Positions 44,007 to 53,949 of a DNA stretch of 64,000 nt are shown here, one piece after another (the first letter of the stretch is position 1; every line of letters begins with the position of its first letter). Location: assembly GCF_005116445.1 (NCBI RefSeq), contig NZ_SWBQ01000001.1, positions 868,001-932,000 of the forward strand. The letters are read 5' to 3'. Both the position numbers and the translations under genes were made by a program. This DNA is from Pedobacter frigoris. GTDB lineage: Bacteria > Bacteroidota > Bacteroidia > Sphingobacteriales > Sphingobacteriaceae. The notes below the pieces were generated by a model. It was not told where the DNA came from and did not search any database. It worked only from the letters and a program-made list of their open reading frames with translations.

Positions 44007-45899
44007 ATGAACGAAGCGGAAATATTAAAGAGATATTGGGGATTTGAAAGTTTCAGGCCTTTGCAGGATGAGATTATTAAATCAGTTTTAGACGGACATG
44101 ATACACTTGCGTTGATGCCTACAGGAGGAGGGAAATCCTTGTGTTTCCAGATACCTGCCATGGTAATGGATGGGATTTGTATAGTGGTTTCTCCGCTTGT
44201 TGCTCTCATGAAAGATCAGGTTGAAAATCTAAAAAGCAAGGGTATTGATGCCGTTGCAATATATGCGGGTATGGGCAAGCGGGAAATTGATATTTTACTT
44301 GATAATTGCATCTATGGTAAGATCAAGTTTTTATACCTGTCGCCCGAACGCTTACTTTCGGAACTTGTAAGAGAGCGTATTTCCTATATGAATGTAAATT
44401 TGATTGCAGTAGATGAGGCTCATTGTGTTTCTCAATGGGGGTATGATTTCAGGCCTCCTTATTTGCAGGTAAATGCCTTGAGAACAGTGATTCCTGATGT
44501 GCCTGTGCTAGCACTTACGGCAACGGCAACTCAATTTGTAAGGAATGACATTGTAGATAAGCTGGCGTTTAAAAACCATAAAATCTTTGTGCAGAGCTTT
44601 GCCAGAAAAAACCTGAGTTATGTGGTTTCGGCTGATGAGGATAAGCACCGGAAGCTTTTGAGCATAGTGAAAAATGTGAAAGGCAGTGGATTGGTGTATG
44701 TGAGGAATAGGAGAGAGACGGCTGAAATTGCTTTATTTCTACAACGAAATAGTATAGCTTCAGATTTTTATCATGCAGGTGTAGAAAAGGAAGAACGCTT
44801 TAAAAGGCAGGAGGACTGGAAACAAAACAGGATTAGGGTGATGGTAGCTACGAATGCTTTTGGAATGGGGATAGATAAAGCCGATGTACGTTTTGTAGTT
44901 CATCTGGATCTGCCCGATAGTTTGGAAGCTTATTACCAGGAAGCAGGAAGAGCCGGTAGAGATGGAAGCAGATCTTATGGGGTGTTATTGGCCAATAAAA
45001 GTGATCAGCTGGCATTAGAAGGCAAATACAAAGATAGTTTTCCTTCATCTGATGAGATCAAAAAAGTATACCATTATCTGGGTAATTATTTTCAACTGGC
45101 TTTTGGCAGTGGGGAAGGACTGAGCTTTGGTTTCGATATCGCAGATTTCTGTAAGCGGTTTAACATAGGTATAATTAAAGCACTGGCTGCTTTAAAGTTC
45201 CTGGAGCACGATGGATATATCACTTTGTCTGAGAATATCTTTTTGCCATCGAGACTGCTTTTTATCGTCGGACATGAAGATGTATACCGTTTTCAGATAG
45301 AAAATGCAGGTTATGACCGCTTGATTAAAACCATATTGCGCTCCTGTGGTGGTGCATTTGAGCATTACATTAAGATTCAGGAATCCGATATCGCGAAAAA
45401 GATGGCGATGTCATTTAATGAGGTAGGTAAGCAGTTGAAATTTTTGGAAGAGCAGGGTTTGTTGTCTTACTTGCCGCAGACAGATCAGCCTCAGTTGCAA
45501 TATGTACGACCGCGGTTAGATTTGCCGCATCTTGATATTGACGTAAAATATATAGAGCTCAGAAAAAAGATTCAGACCGATCAGGTGAATGCAGTACTCA
45601 CATATACAGAAAACAAGGAGTGCCGAAGTGTGCAGCTGCTCCGTTATTTTGATGAGCCAAATGGAGATAAATGCGGTGTTTGTGATGTTTGTTTGTCAGA
45701 AAAGAAAGCTGATGATGAGGAACATCTGGATGATAAAATTGATTTTGAGATTGCTACCCTGCTTCAAATTCAATCCTATGGCCTATCAGAGTTGGTAAAT
45801 GCAATTAAAACAGGTGATGAAACAAATCGTATCAATCGGATCAGAGACTTACTGGATGCCGGTAAAATCAAAACAGATGGTAAAAATTACTATCTTTAA
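44007..45899 (+). CDS. recQ: ATP-dependent DNA helicase RecQ
   Basis: 630 residues; 3'-5' helicase in recombination and fork repair. Walker A MPTGGGKSLCF (37-47), DEAH box VDEAHCVSQWGYDFRPPY (135-152), motif VI QEAGRAGRDG (near 311), and the RQC zinc cysteines CRSVQLLRYF / CGVCDVCL near 535-560. It lacks a clear HRDC domain; the C-terminus is a short winged-helix-like segment (LSELVNAIKTGD). A -7-like TAGTTTTG is found about 55 bp upstream. Confidence 0.96.
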   Translation: MNEAEILKRYWGFESFRPLQDEIIKSVLDGHDTLALMPTGGGKSLCFQIPAMVMDGICIVVSPLVALMKDQVENLKSKGIDAVAIYAGMGKREIDILLDNCIYGKIKFLYLSPERLLSELVRERISYMNVNLIAVDEAHCVSQWGYDFRPPYLQVNALRTVIPDVPVLALTATATQFVRNDIVDKLAFKNHKIFVQSFARKNLSYVVSADEDKHRKLLSIVKNVKGSGLVYVRNRRETAEIALFLQRNSIASDFYHAGVEKEERFKRQEDWKQNRIRVMVATNAFGMGIDKADVRFVVHLDLPDSLEAYYQEAGRAGRDGSRSYGVLLANKSDQLALEGKYKDSFPSSDEIKKVYHYLGNYFQLAFGSGEGLSFGFDIADFCKRFNIGIIKALAALKFLEHDGYITLSENIFLPSRLLFIVGHEDVYRFQIENAGYDRLIKTILRSCGGAFEHYIKIQESDIAKKMAMSFNEVGKQLKFLEEQGLLSYLPQTDQPQLQYVRPRLDLPHLDIDVKYIELRKKIQTDQVNAVLTYTENKECRSVQLLRYFDEPNGDKCGVCDVCLSEKKADDEEHLDDKIDFEIATLLQIQSYGLSELVNAIKTGDETNRINRIRDLLDAGKIKTDGKNYYL

Positions 45900-45922
45900 A
45901 CTTATTTATTAATACTGCCCAA

Positions 45923-46633
45923 ATGAAAAAAATATCAATTATAGCTCTTGTTTTGCCTGTTTTGCTGGCAGGTTGTACCTCTAAATGTATTGAAGACTCC
46001 GGTAAAAATGTGCATATTGAAAGTGTGGTGAAAAACTTTGATCAGATCAAAGTAGAAGGTGCAATTAAATTGGTGCTCAAACAGGATAGTACTTATTCTA
46101 TAAGAATAGAAGCCGATTCAAATATTATGAAACACATTACTGCCGATGTGAGCGGGAGGGAGCTGAAGGTGAAACTGGATGATAGTAAATATTGCGGATC
46201 TGATTCGATAGTGGTGTATGCGGGAATTGGGGAGCTGAAGAAAATAAATGCAGATGGTACTGTAAAGATTGTTGGAGATGGCAGAATTTATGGAAATGAT
46301 GTGGATTTTAAGTTTACAGGAACATCTGATGTGAGTCTGGATCTGAGTGTTGCCAAGCTAGTCACGAAAATAGATGGAAATAGCTTGTTGACCCTAACGG
46401 GGCAAGCCGGGGTACATGATCTGGACACCAAAGGGACGGCTAGGGTAAATGCTTTTGGCTTTTTGTCAGGTGTTTATGATATCGATATAGACGGGATTGG
46501 TAAAGCTAATATCAATGTTCTGAATGAGCTTAAAGTAAGAACATCAGGATCTAGTGAAATCTATTATAAAGGGAACCCCAAAAAAGTAGATGAAAAAAAG
46601 TCCGGTGCTACCAAACTTGAAAAAGTAAATTAG
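45923..46633 (+). CDS. DUF2807 (GIN-type) lipoprotein
   Basis: 236 residues. Signal peptide with lipobox Cys (LLAGCTSK, near 18). The body carries the beta-helix-like DUF2807 pattern: FDQIKVEGAIKLVLKQD, then repeated short strands such as VSLDLSVAKLVTKI and GVHDLDTKGTARVN. Probably an outer-membrane lipoprotein with an adhesive or structural role; unknown ligand. It begins 23 bp after recQ and is likely on the same transcript. Confidence 0.85.
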   Translation: MKKISIIALVLPVLLAGCTSKCIEDSGKNVHIESVVKNFDQIKVEGAIKLVLKQDSTYSIRIEADSNIMKHITADVSGRELKVKLDDSKYCGSDSIVVYAGIGELKKINADGTVKIVGDGRIYGNDVDFKFTGTSDVSLDLSVAKLVTKIDGNSLLTLTGQAGVHDLDTKGTARVNAFGFLSGVYDIDIDGIGKANINVLNELKVRTSGSSEIYYKGNPKKVDEKKSGATKLEKVN

Positions 46634-46678
46634 TGGTGATTCTGGTTTTTTAGCTACTTTAGTCCTCTTAATCGATAC

Positions 46679-48004
46679 ATGGAACAAAAAAACAACAAAA
46701 AGACCATTCGGTCATGGGCATTCTTTGACTGGGCTAATTCTGCTTATAATTTGGTGATTACTACTACGATATTTCCTACTTATTATACGCTGATAACTAG
46801 TGATAAAGATCAGAATACGATAGATTATGTCACTTTTTTGGGTCATAGTTTTGTAAACTCATCATTGTATAGCTATGCGCTTGCTTTTGCTTTTTTGGTT
46901 ATTGCAATTTTGTCACCTATTTTGTCGTCTATAGCAGATAGCCGGGGTAACAAGATGGTATTTATGAAAACATTTACCTATGTGGGAGCTATATCCTGCT
47001 GCGGATTGTATTACTTTGATGTCGATACCCTTCAAGCTAGCATGCTGCTTTTTATTGTAGCAGCTATTGGCTATTCTGGTAGTCTGGTGTTTTATAACTC
47101 TTATCTGCCGGAGATTGCTACGGTAGACCGACAGGATGCTGTGAGTGCAAAAGGATATGCTTATGGCTATATAGGTAGTATTTTGCTTCAGATACTGTGT
47201 TTTGTCTTTGTTTTCTTTCCTGAGGTTTTTGGTTTATCAGGAAAAGCACATGCTTCAAGATTTTCTTTTCTATTAGTGGGACTTTGGTGGATCATTTTTG
47301 CTCAGATACCATTTAGGAAATTACCTAAAGGCAGCCCTAATTTTGAAAGACCAAAGAATAATATCATGACCAGTGGTTTTAAAGAGTTGAGTAAGGTATG
47401 GCAGCAGGTGAAGCAAATGGCTTACCTGAAACGCTTTTTATACTCTTTTTTCTTTTACTCGATGGGGGTACAGACAGTAATGCTTGTAGCTACGATTTTT
47501 GGAGAAAAAGAATTGTTATTGTCAACTGAGAAACTGATTGCAGTTATTTTATTATTGCAGCTGGTTGCGATACCAGGAGCGATGCTGATGTCTTTTCTTT
47601 CCAGAAAGTTTTTCGGTAACGTAAGTGTGTTGATAGGGGTTCTGGTGGTTTGGATTGGTGTGTGTATTTCGGCATTTTACGTAAGAACAGAATTGCAATT
47701 CTATTTTTTAGCTGGGGTAGTGGGTTTAATTATGGGAGGTATTCAATCATTATCACGTTCCACTTATTCTAAATTTCTACCCCAGGAGAGTCCCGATCAT
47801 ACCGCATTCTTTAGTTTTTACGATGTCACTGAAAAGATTGCCATTGTGATCGGAATGTTTAGCTTTGGTTACATTGAAGAGTTCACGGGTAGTATGCGTA
47901 ATTCGGTGATTGCATTGGCCTTATTTTTTGTAGTTGGGTTGGTGTTTTTATTGATGCTTAGAAGTATAGAGCCTAAATCAATTAAGGTTAACCCCCAGAT
48001 TTAA
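46679..48004 (+). CDS. MFS transporter, UMF1/Atg22-like
   Basis: 441 residues with about 12 hydrophobic spans. N-terminus TIRSWAFFDWANSAYNLVI and FYNSYLPEIA are the marks of the UMF1/Atg22-like major facilitator branch; a charged loop (ERPKNNIMTS) sits in the middle. Inner membrane. Family members export amino acids or maltose-like solutes; substrate unknown here. Lies 10 bp before the LutA-like gene. Confidence 0.88.
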   Translation: MEQKNNKKTIRSWAFFDWANSAYNLVITTTIFPTYYTLITSDKDQNTIDYVTFLGHSFVNSSLYSYALAFAFLVIAILSPILSSIADSRGNKMVFMKTFTYVGAISCCGLYYFDVDTLQASMLLFIVAAIGYSGSLVFYNSYLPEIATVDRQDAVSAKGYAYGYIGSILLQILCFVFVFFPEVFGLSGKAHASRFSFLLVGLWWIIFAQIPFRKLPKGSPNFERPKNNIMTSGFKELSKVWQQVKQMAYLKRFLYSFFFYSMGVQTVMLVATIFGEKELLLSTEKLIAVILLLQLVAIPGAMLMSFLSRKFFGNVSVLIGVLVVWIGVCISAFYVRTELQFYFLAGVVGLIMGGIQSLSRSTYSKFLPQESPDHTAFFSFYDVTEKIAIVIGMFSFGYIEEFTGSMRNSVIALALFFVVGLVFLLMLRSIEPKSIKVNPQI

Positions 48005-48013
48005 GATATAGAG

Positions 48014-48751
48014 ATGAGAGTAGAATTGTTTGTGCCTTGCTTTGTAGACCAGTTATATCCAGAAACTGCATTTAATACAGTTAAATTGCTGGAAAAATGC
48101 GGTTGTGAAGTATTTTTCAACTCCGCACAGACCTGTTGCGGTCAGCCAGCTTATAATGCAGGCTATTGGGAACAAGCTAAAGAAATAGGGAATAAGTTTT
48201 TAAATGATTTTTCGGAGACAGATTATATAGTGGCCCCTTCTGCATCATGTGTAGGCATGGTTAAAAAGGGTTATAGCGATTTATTTACCAATACAATAGT
48301 GCATAATAAATGCAGGAATATCCAGGCCAATATTTTTGAACTGTCAGACTTTTTAATAAATGTATTGAAACGTGATTACTTCGGTGCTGAGCTTGATGGT
48401 AAAGCGGTTTATCACGATTCGTGTAGTGGGTTGAGAGAATGTAAAATCAAAGAGGAACCTCGCTTGCTGCTTTCTAAAGTTCATGGTCTGGAAATAGTAG
48501 AGATGAAAGATACGGATATGTGCTGCGGATTTGGCGGAACCTTTGCTGTTAAATTTGATGCGATTTCTTCTGCAATGGCGGAACAGAAAGTGAATAATGC
48601 GCTGGAACAAGAGGCAGAATACATTATTTCCACTGATTTATCATGCTTGATGCAGCTGCAAGGCTATATTGATAAGAATAATATACCACTTAAAACCATG
48701 CATTTAGCCGATGTTTTAGCCAATGGATGGCTGGAGAGTACTGAGTATTAA
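48014..48751 (+). CDS. LutA/YkgE-type (Fe-S)-binding CCG protein
   Basis: 245 residues with two CCG domains: QTCCGQPAYNAGYW (near 39-52) and DMCCGFGGTFAVK (near 172-184), plus a Cys in VYHDSCSGLRECK (near 138). In Bacillus LutA forms part of the LutABC lactate oxidation complex. No lutB or lutC follows here, so it may work with a remote partner or with another oxidoreductase. Cytoplasmic. Confidence 0.88.
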   Translation: MRVELFVPCFVDQLYPETAFNTVKLLEKCGCEVFFNSAQTCCGQPAYNAGYWEQAKEIGNKFLNDFSETDYIVAPSASCVGMVKKGYSDLFTNTIVHNKCRNIQANIFELSDFLINVLKRDYFGAELDGKAVYHDSCSGLRECKIKEEPRLLLSKVHGLEIVEMKDTDMCCGFGGTFAVKFDAISSAMAEQKVNNALEQEAEYIISTDLSCLMQLQGYIDKNNIPLKTMHLADVLANGWLESTEY

Positions 48752-48781
48752 TTTTTTAATCGCGGTACCATCTTGTTTTGT

Positions 48782-48789
48782 TATCTTTG
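48782..48789 (+). promoter_or_regulatory. -7 box of the thrS operon promoter
   Basis: TATCTTTG fits TAnnTTTG exactly, about 70 bp before thrS; no TTTG sits at the usual spacing upstream. Confidence 0.4.
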
Positions 48790-48861
48790 CAATAACTAAG
48801 GATCACTTTGTAGGTGATTGAGAATATACATTTTTTATTAATTTTTAAATCATAGTTGTAG

Positions 48862-50787
48862 ATGATTAACATTACATTACCTGATGGCTCAAGCCGTCAG
48901 TACGAAAAGGGCACAACCGCCCATCAAATTGCATTATTCATTTCAGAGGGTTTAGCCCGTAATGTTTTAGCCGCAGAAGTAAACGGAGAAGTATGGGATT
49001 CTTCAAGACCCATTTTAACTGATTCTTCTTTAAAGCTATTGACATGGAATGATACTGCAGGTAAAGCTACTTTTTGGCATTCATCAGCCCATATTATGGC
49101 TGAAGCATTGGAAGCTTTATATCCGGGAACTAAGTTTGGTATTGGTCCGGCGATAGAGACAGGATTTTACTATGACGTGGATTTTGGCGACAGAGAGTTT
49201 TCTTCTGATGATTTTAAGGCGATAGAAACTAAAATGCTGGAGCTTGCAAAGCAGAAAGAAGTATTTGAAAGGAAATCTGTTTCTAAGGCTGATGCTGTTG
49301 CTTATTTTAATGAAAAGGGTGATGAGTACAAACTGGACCTTTTAGAGGGACTGGAAGATGGAAAGATCACTTTTTATAGACAAGGTGAGTTTACGGACTT
49401 GTGCCGCGGTCCGCATATTCCAAATACCGGTTTTGTCAAAGCAGTTAAATTGATGAATGTTGCCGGTGCTTATTGGAGAGGAGATGAAAACAGAAAACAG
49501 CTGACACGTATTTATGGTGTTACTTTTCCTAAGGCAAGCGAGCTGACTGAATATCTTCAAATGATTGAAGAGGCGAAGAAACGCGATCACAGAAAATTGG
49601 GTAAGGAACTTGAATTATTTGCCTTTTCTGAAAAGGTAGGTATGGGATTGCCATTGTGGTTGCCTAAAGGGGCAGCTTTACGGGAACGTTTAGTTCAGTT
49701 TTTGACTAAAGCGCAGGGTAAGGCAGGATACGAACAGGTAATAACCCCGCATATTGGTCATAAAAACTTGTATATTACTTCAGGACATTATGAGAAGTAC
49801 GGAAAAGACGCATTTCAACCAATAAAGACACCTCAAGAAGGCGAAGAGTTTTTTCTGAAGCCGATGAACTGTCCACACCACTGTGAGATTTATAAAACAA
49901 AACCACGGTCTTATAAGGATCTTCCTTTGCGTTTTGCTGAGTTTGGTACAGTATATAGGTACGAACAAAGCGGAGAGCTACATGGCTTGACACGTGTTCG
50001 TGGTTTTACCCAGGACGATGCGCATTTATTTTGCAGGCCTGATCAGGTGAAGGAAGAGTTTAAAAAGGTGATAGATCTGGTACTTTATGTCTTTAAATCT
50101 CTAGGGTTTAACGATTATATAGCCCAGATTTCTTTGAGGGACCCTGAAAACAGAGCTAAATATATTGGAAGTGATGAAAACTGGCACCTGGCAGAAAATG
50201 CGATCATTGAAGCAGCTGCTGAGAAAGGTTTACCAACAGTAGTAGAATACGGAGAAGCAGCATTCTATGGTCCAAAACTTGACTTTATGGTAAAAGATGC
50301 TTTGGGTAGAAAATGGCAGTTGGGTACTATTCAGGTAGATTATAATTTGCCTGAACGTTTTGAACTGGAGTATACAGGCAGCGACAATATGAAGCACAGA
50401 CCGGTAATGATCCATAGAGCACCTTTTGGTTCTCTGGAGCGTTTCATTGCGGTTTTGATAGAGCATTGTGCTGGTAATTTCCCGTTATGGCTCTCTCCTG
50501 AACAATTTATTATTCTTCCTATCTCTGAAAAGTATGAAGAATATGCAAAAAAAGTTTCAGATGAACTAAATAATTCCGATATTCGCGGGCTGATTGACTT
50601 TCGTGATGAGAAAATCGGAAGGAAAATCAGAGATGCAGAAGTTAAAAAGATACCTTATATGCTGATTATCGGTGATAAGGAAATGGCAGAAGGAAAGGTG
50701 TCAGTGAGGAAGCATGGTGAGGGAGATTTAGGAGAAATGACACTGCAGGAATTTAGTGAATTATTAATTAAAGAAATAACAGTTTAA
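48862..50787 (+). CDS. thrS: Threonine-tRNA ligase
   Basis: 641 residues, the standard length. N-terminal TGS domain ([19 protein letters not shown]), then the second additional editing domain ([17 protein letters not shown] near 74-90, with the HxxxH zinc-like site), then the class II catalytic core ([10 protein letters not shown] near 333, [13 protein letters not shown] near 380) and the anticodon-binding domain with [11 protein letters not shown]. It leads an operon with infC, rpmI and rplT. Because ThrRS and IF3 genes are together, their levels are probably coordinated. Confidence 0.98.
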   Translation: MINITLPDGSSRQYEKGTTAHQIALFISEGLARNVLAAEVNGEVWDSSRPILTDSSLKLLTWNDTAGKATFWHSSAHIMAEALEALYPGTKFGIGPAIETGFYYDVDFGDREFSSDDFKAIETKMLELAKQKEVFERKSVSKADAVAYFNEKGDEYKLDLLEGLEDGKITFYRQGEFTDLCRGPHIPNTGFVKAVKLMNVAGAYWRGDENRKQLTRIYGVTFPKASELTEYLQMIEEAKKRDHRKLGKELELFAFSEKVGMGLPLWLPKGAALRERLVQFLTKAQGKAGYEQVITPHIGHKNLYITSGHYEKYGKDAFQPIKTPQEGEEFFLKPMNCPHHCEIYKTKPRSYKDLPLRFAEFGTVYRYEQSGELHGLTRVRGFTQDDAHLFCRPDQVKEEFKKVIDLVLYVFKSLGFNDYIAQISLRDPENRAKYIGSDENWHLAENAIIEAAAEKGLPTVVEYGEAAFYGPKLDFMVKDALGRKWQLGTIQVDYNLPERFELEYTGSDNMKHRPVMIHRAPFGSLERFIAVLIEHCAGNFPLWLSPEQFIILPISEKYEEYAKKVSDELNNSDIRGLIDFRDEKIGRKIRDAEVKKIPYMLIIGDKEMAEGKVSVRKHGEGDLGEMTLQEFSELLIKEITV

Positions 50788-50800
50788 ATAAGATACAAAT

Positions 50801-51370
50801 TTGGCATTAGGCAGACCAGGATTTAATAGGGGACCACGTCCTCCTTTTAAGAAAAAAGAAGCAGAACATAATATTAATCAGTTTATCAGGGCACAAGAGG
50901 TAAGGTTAGCTGGGGATAATGTTGAACCGGGGATTTATCCTTTGGCAAAAGCTTTGGCCATGGCAGATGAATTGGAGTTGGATTTAGTGGAGATTTCTCC
51001 AAATGCTGTTCCTCCTGTTTGTAGAATAATCGATTACAGCAAATTTGTTTACGAACAAAAGAAAAAGCAGAAAGAGATTAAAGCTAATGCTAAGCAAACT
51101 GTTATTAAGGAGATTAGATTCGGGCCTAATACCAATGATCACGATTTCCAGTTTAAACTAAAGCATGCAGTTAGTTTCCTGGAGAATGGTGAGAAAGTTA
51201 GGGCGTATGTTCACTTTAAAGGAAGAGCAATTGTTTACAAAGAGCAAGGAGAGATTTTGCTTTTGAAATTTGCGCAGGCCCTGGAAGATATAGGTAAAGT
51301 AGAATTACTGCCTAAATTGGAGGGAAAGCGGATGTTTTTGACACTTGCACCAAAAGTTGCTAAAAAATAA
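50801..51370 (+). CDS. infC: Translation initiation factor IF-3
   Basis: 189 residues; prevents 30S-50S joining and proofreads the start codon. N-terminal domain ([16 protein letters not shown] near 24-39), linker rich in Lys, and a C-terminal domain with [16 protein letters not shown] (near 101-116). Starts at TTG 50801, 13 bp after thrS; a non-ATG start is the classical self-regulating feature of infC, since IF-3 discriminates against such starts. Confidence 0.97.
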   Translation: MALGRPGFNRGPRPPFKKKEAEHNINQFIRAQEVRLAGDNVEPGIYPLAKALAMADELELDLVEISPNAVPPVCRIIDYSKFVYEQKKKQKEIKANAKQTVIKEIRFGPNTNDHDFQFKLKHAVSFLENGEKVRAYVHFKGRAIVYKEQGEILLLKFAQALEDIGKVELLPKLEGKRMFLTLAPKVAKK

Positions 51371-51396
51371 ATAAATTACATAAATAAACACAGGTT

Positions 51397-51597
51397 ATGC
51401 CAAAAATGAAAACCAATTCCAGTGCTAAAAAGCGTTTTTCGCTTACTGGAACAGGTAAAATCGCAAGGAAGAATGCCTACAAAAGCCACATCTTAACAAA
51501 GATGTCGACTAAACGTAAGCGTAACTTAGGTCAGACTTCAATGGTGTCTGATGCTGACATGGGCAACGTTAAACGTATGCTTGCAATCGGTAAATAA
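51397..51597 (+). CDS. rpmI: 50S ribosomal protein L35
   Basis: 66 residues, highly basic: [20 protein letters not shown], matching bL35 length and N-terminus. It lies 26 bp after infC in the usual infC-rpmI-rplT order. Confidence 0.98.
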   Translation: MPKMKTNSSAKKRFSLTGTGKIARKNAYKSHILTKMSTKRKRNLGQTSMVSDADMGNVKRMLAIGK

Positions 51598-51672
51598 TTA
51601 AATTTTAAACCAGGTAACCGGTAGATAAGTTTGCTGTAAAACGCAACACCGTTTATCAAAAACAATTAAAAC

Positions 51673-52017
51673 ATGCCACGTTCGGTAAACGCAGTAGCTT
51701 CGAGAAGAAGAAGGAAAAAGGTCTTAAATTTAGCCAAAGGCTATTGGGGATCAAGAAGCAAGGTTTTCACCATTGCTAAAAATACGGTAGAAAAAGGTTT
51801 GCAATATGCATACCGTGACCGTAAAGTTAAGAAAAGAGAATTTCGTGGATTGTGGATTCAGCGTATCAATGCTGGTGCACGTCAACACGGTATATCTTAC
51901 TCTCAATTAATTGGTAAATTGGCTAACAAAAACATCGGTTTAAACCGTAAAGTTTTGGCTGACTTAGCAATGAACCATCCAGAAGCTTTTAAAGCTGTAA
52001 TTGATGCAGTAAAATAG
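51673..52017 (+). CDS. rplT: 50S ribosomal protein L20
   Basis: 114 residues, basic: [20 protein letters not shown] start and [18 protein letters not shown] near the end, diagnostic of bL20. In many bacteria L20 represses rpmI-rplT translation; the 75-bp gap before it may hold that site, but no clear mimic is visible. A terminator follows. Confidence 0.98.
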   Translation: MPRSVNAVASRRRRKKVLNLAKGYWGSRSKVFTIAKNTVEKGLQYAYRDRKVKKREFRGLWIQRINAGARQHGISYSQLIGKLANKNIGLNRKVLADLAMNHPEAFKAVIDAVK

Positions 52018-52038
52018 ATATAACTTTAAGTTATAATG

Positions 52039-52067
52039 AAAAAAGGGAGCTATTGGCTTCCTTTTTT
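52039..52067 (+). terminator. Terminator after rplT
   Basis: AAAAAAGGGAGC / GCTTCCTTTTTT with a 5-nt loop; one G-U pair in RNA. Confidence 0.85.
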
Positions 52068-52112
52068 GTTGCAGATACTTTTATGTGCTATTAATTATTT
52101 CAACGTTTGGAA

Positions 52113-52724
52113 TTATATAGAGATATATTGTCTACAATTAGCAATACTTTCGCTATCAATGATGCTCAACTTGGGTACTTTCCCCAAGATCTTTACATTG
52201 CTATATTTGCTAATATAATCTTCACTTTCCTGATTAGCTATGCCGTTAAAAATCAAACCTTCGATATTGATGTTGTTTGATTTGAATACTTCTAACGTAA
52301 GTAAAGTGTGATTGATACTACCCAGGTAATTTTGACTAACTACAATCACTCTAGCCTTCAATTTTTTAATCAGATCTAATATAAGTTCCTCGTCATTAAG
52401 CGGAACCATTAATCCCCCTGCACCTTCAATAACCAAGTCATTTGTAGTAGGCGGAATGTCAATATCACTTACGGAAATTTTAACACCATCTATTTTTGCG
52501 GATAAATGTGGCGATAAGGGCTGGCCCAGACGGTATCTTTCGGGATGTATAGTCGTTTTTTTATTGCTTATCAGATGTTTAATCAGTAGACTGTCGCTGA
52601 TTTCAAGATCTCCAGATTGAATTGGTTTCCAATAGTCTGCATTTAGCTTCTCAGTAAGGATCGCACTAACAATGGTTTTTCCTATTCCTGTGCCTATTCC
52701 TGTAATAAAATAAATATTACCCAT
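52113..52724 (-). CDS. bioD: Dethiobiotin synthetase
   Basis: 203 residues; closes the ureido ring of dethiobiotin from DAPA, CO2 and ATP. P-loop GIGTGIGKT (10-18) and the second nucleotide motif VIEGAGGLMVPL (near 95-106). Starts inside the end of bioF (8-bp overlap), so coupled. bioA and bioB are not in this window. Confidence 0.95.
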   Translation of the reverse strand: MGNIYFITGIGTGIGKTIVSAILTEKLNADYWKPIQSGDLEISDSLLIKHLISNKKTTIHPERYRLGQPLSPHLSAKIDGVKISVSDIDIPPTTNDLVIEGAGGLMVPLNDEELILDLIKKLKARVIVVSQNYLGSINHTLLTLEVFKSNNINIEGLIFNGIANQESEDYISKYSNVKILGKVPKLSIIDSESIANCRQYISI

Positions 52725-53850
52725 GTTCTTGTATAGATGATAATGTATCGATTAATGTTTTTATTTCTTTATCCGTATTGAATGTGTGAAGGCAAATTCT
52801 TAAACGTTCTCTTCCTTCTGGAACCGTCGGGCTTAATATGGCCCGTACATCCAGTCCTGTTGATTGAAGTAATTCTGCCGCATTCTTTGCCTCAGAATTA
52901 TTATGGTAAAGAATTGTTTGTATAGCACTTTTGCCAATGCTTATCGGCATGGACGAAGCTCTGGCCACTTCAGTATAATATTGTATCCTGTCTTGAATCA
53001 AGGCGGTATAATCGGTTTCGATCAACATGTCATACCCACTTTTGATTACTGCAATATTGTGCAGTGGAGCAGCTGTAGTATAGATAAATGACCTTGAATA
53101 ATTGATGAGGTATTCTCTTAAAATTTTACTGCCCAATACGATAGCTCCGTGTGCACCCAGCGCTTTGCCAAAAGTAACAATTCTTGCAAATACACTGTTT
53201 TCGAGTTTCAGATGCTGGACCAGTCCATTTCCATGATCGCCGAAAATGCCTAATGCGTGAGCTTCATCTACAATTAGCGCTGCATGATATTTTTTACACA
53301 GATCACTGATTTCTTTTAGACGAGCAAGGTCGCCATCCATCGAATATACACTCTCGACGACTACATATACATTACCTTTCGCTAAGCTTAACTTGGCTTC
53401 AAGATCGATAATACTGTTATGCTTGAATGTATAACGATTTGCATGAGTTAATCTCGCACCGTCAATGAGGCTTGCGTGAATAAATTCGTCGGAAATTATG
53501 GTATCCCCACGTTGAGCGAGCGATGATAGCAGACCGAGATTGGCATCGTATCCGGAATTGAAAATTAAACCGCTTTCTGCAGAATGGAATTTAGCTATAA
53601 GTAATTCGGTTTGTTCAGTAAACATATGGTTGCCGCTGAGCAAACGTGAACCACCTGAACCATTTTTGTATTGAGGTATTTGTGATAAGTTGTCTTCAAT
53701 TACACTTTTGAGCTCAGAAGATCTTGCAAATCCGAGGTAGTCATTAGAAGAGAAATCTACAGCAAATGATTTTGTGCTGAGTTTTCTTAATGAGCCGTGT
53801 TCTGTTTTGGCTTTTAACCTGTCTTTTATAAATTGTTCGGCTTTATCCAT
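52717..53850 (-). CDS. bioF: 8-amino-7-oxononanoate synthase
   Basis: 377 residues from ATG 53850 (a TTG start at 53859 is less likely). PLP enzyme that condenses pimeloyl-ACP/CoA with alanine. The PLP lysine is in VTFGKALGAHGA (near 231), with the DEAHALG motif (near 200) and the FSSNDYLGFA stretch near 36. On the minus strand a -7-like TATTTTTG (53857-53864) lies 6 bp before the ATG. It is first of the bioF-bioD pair. Confidence 0.94.
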   Translation of the reverse strand: MDKAEQFIKDRLKAKTEHGSLRKLSTKSFAVDFSSNDYLGFARSSELKSVIEDNLSQIPQYKNGSGGSRLLSGNHMFTEQTELLIAKFHSAESGLIFNSGYDANLGLLSSLAQRGDTIISDEFIHASLIDGARLTHANRYTFKHNSIIDLEAKLSLAKGNVYVVVESVYSMDGDLARLKEISDLCKKYHAALIVDEAHALGIFGDHGNGLVQHLKLENSVFARIVTFGKALGAHGAIVLGSKILREYLINYSRSFIYTTAAPLHNIAVIKSGYDMLIETDYTALIQDRIQYYTEVARASSMPISIGKSAIQTILYHNNSEAKNAAELLQSTGLDVRAILSPTVPEGRERLRICLHTFNTDKEIKTLIDTLSSIQEHG

Positions 53851-53880
53851 TTGTCTCAAAAATAAAGAAAGCAGAATAAA

Positions 53881-53944
53881 GTATGCTTGTCCTGCTAAAT
53901 TTTTAAATAACTATTGTTCATTTTTATTTAAGCAGGACAAGTAT
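53881..53944. terminator. Long inverted repeat between bioF and the XRE-S24 gene
   Basis: GTATGCTTGTCCTGCTAAAT (53881-53900) and ATTTAAGCAGGACAAGTATA (53926-53945) are complementary except for one mismatch and one extra base, with a 25-nt AT-rich loop. Probably a terminator of the minus-strand XRE gene, or a protein-binding palindrome in the bioF promoter region. Confidence 0.5.
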
Positions 53945-53949
53945 AAAAC

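Noticed and set aside
52036-52218. 60-codon plus-strand frame after rplT
   Set aside because: Its start region is the rplT terminator hairpin and the rest is antisense to the end of bioD; hydrophobic but no family resemblance.
53851-53859. TTG start for bioF three codons upstream
   Set aside because: The ATG at 53850 gives the usual N-terminus; the TTG overlaps a promoter-like TATTTTTG.
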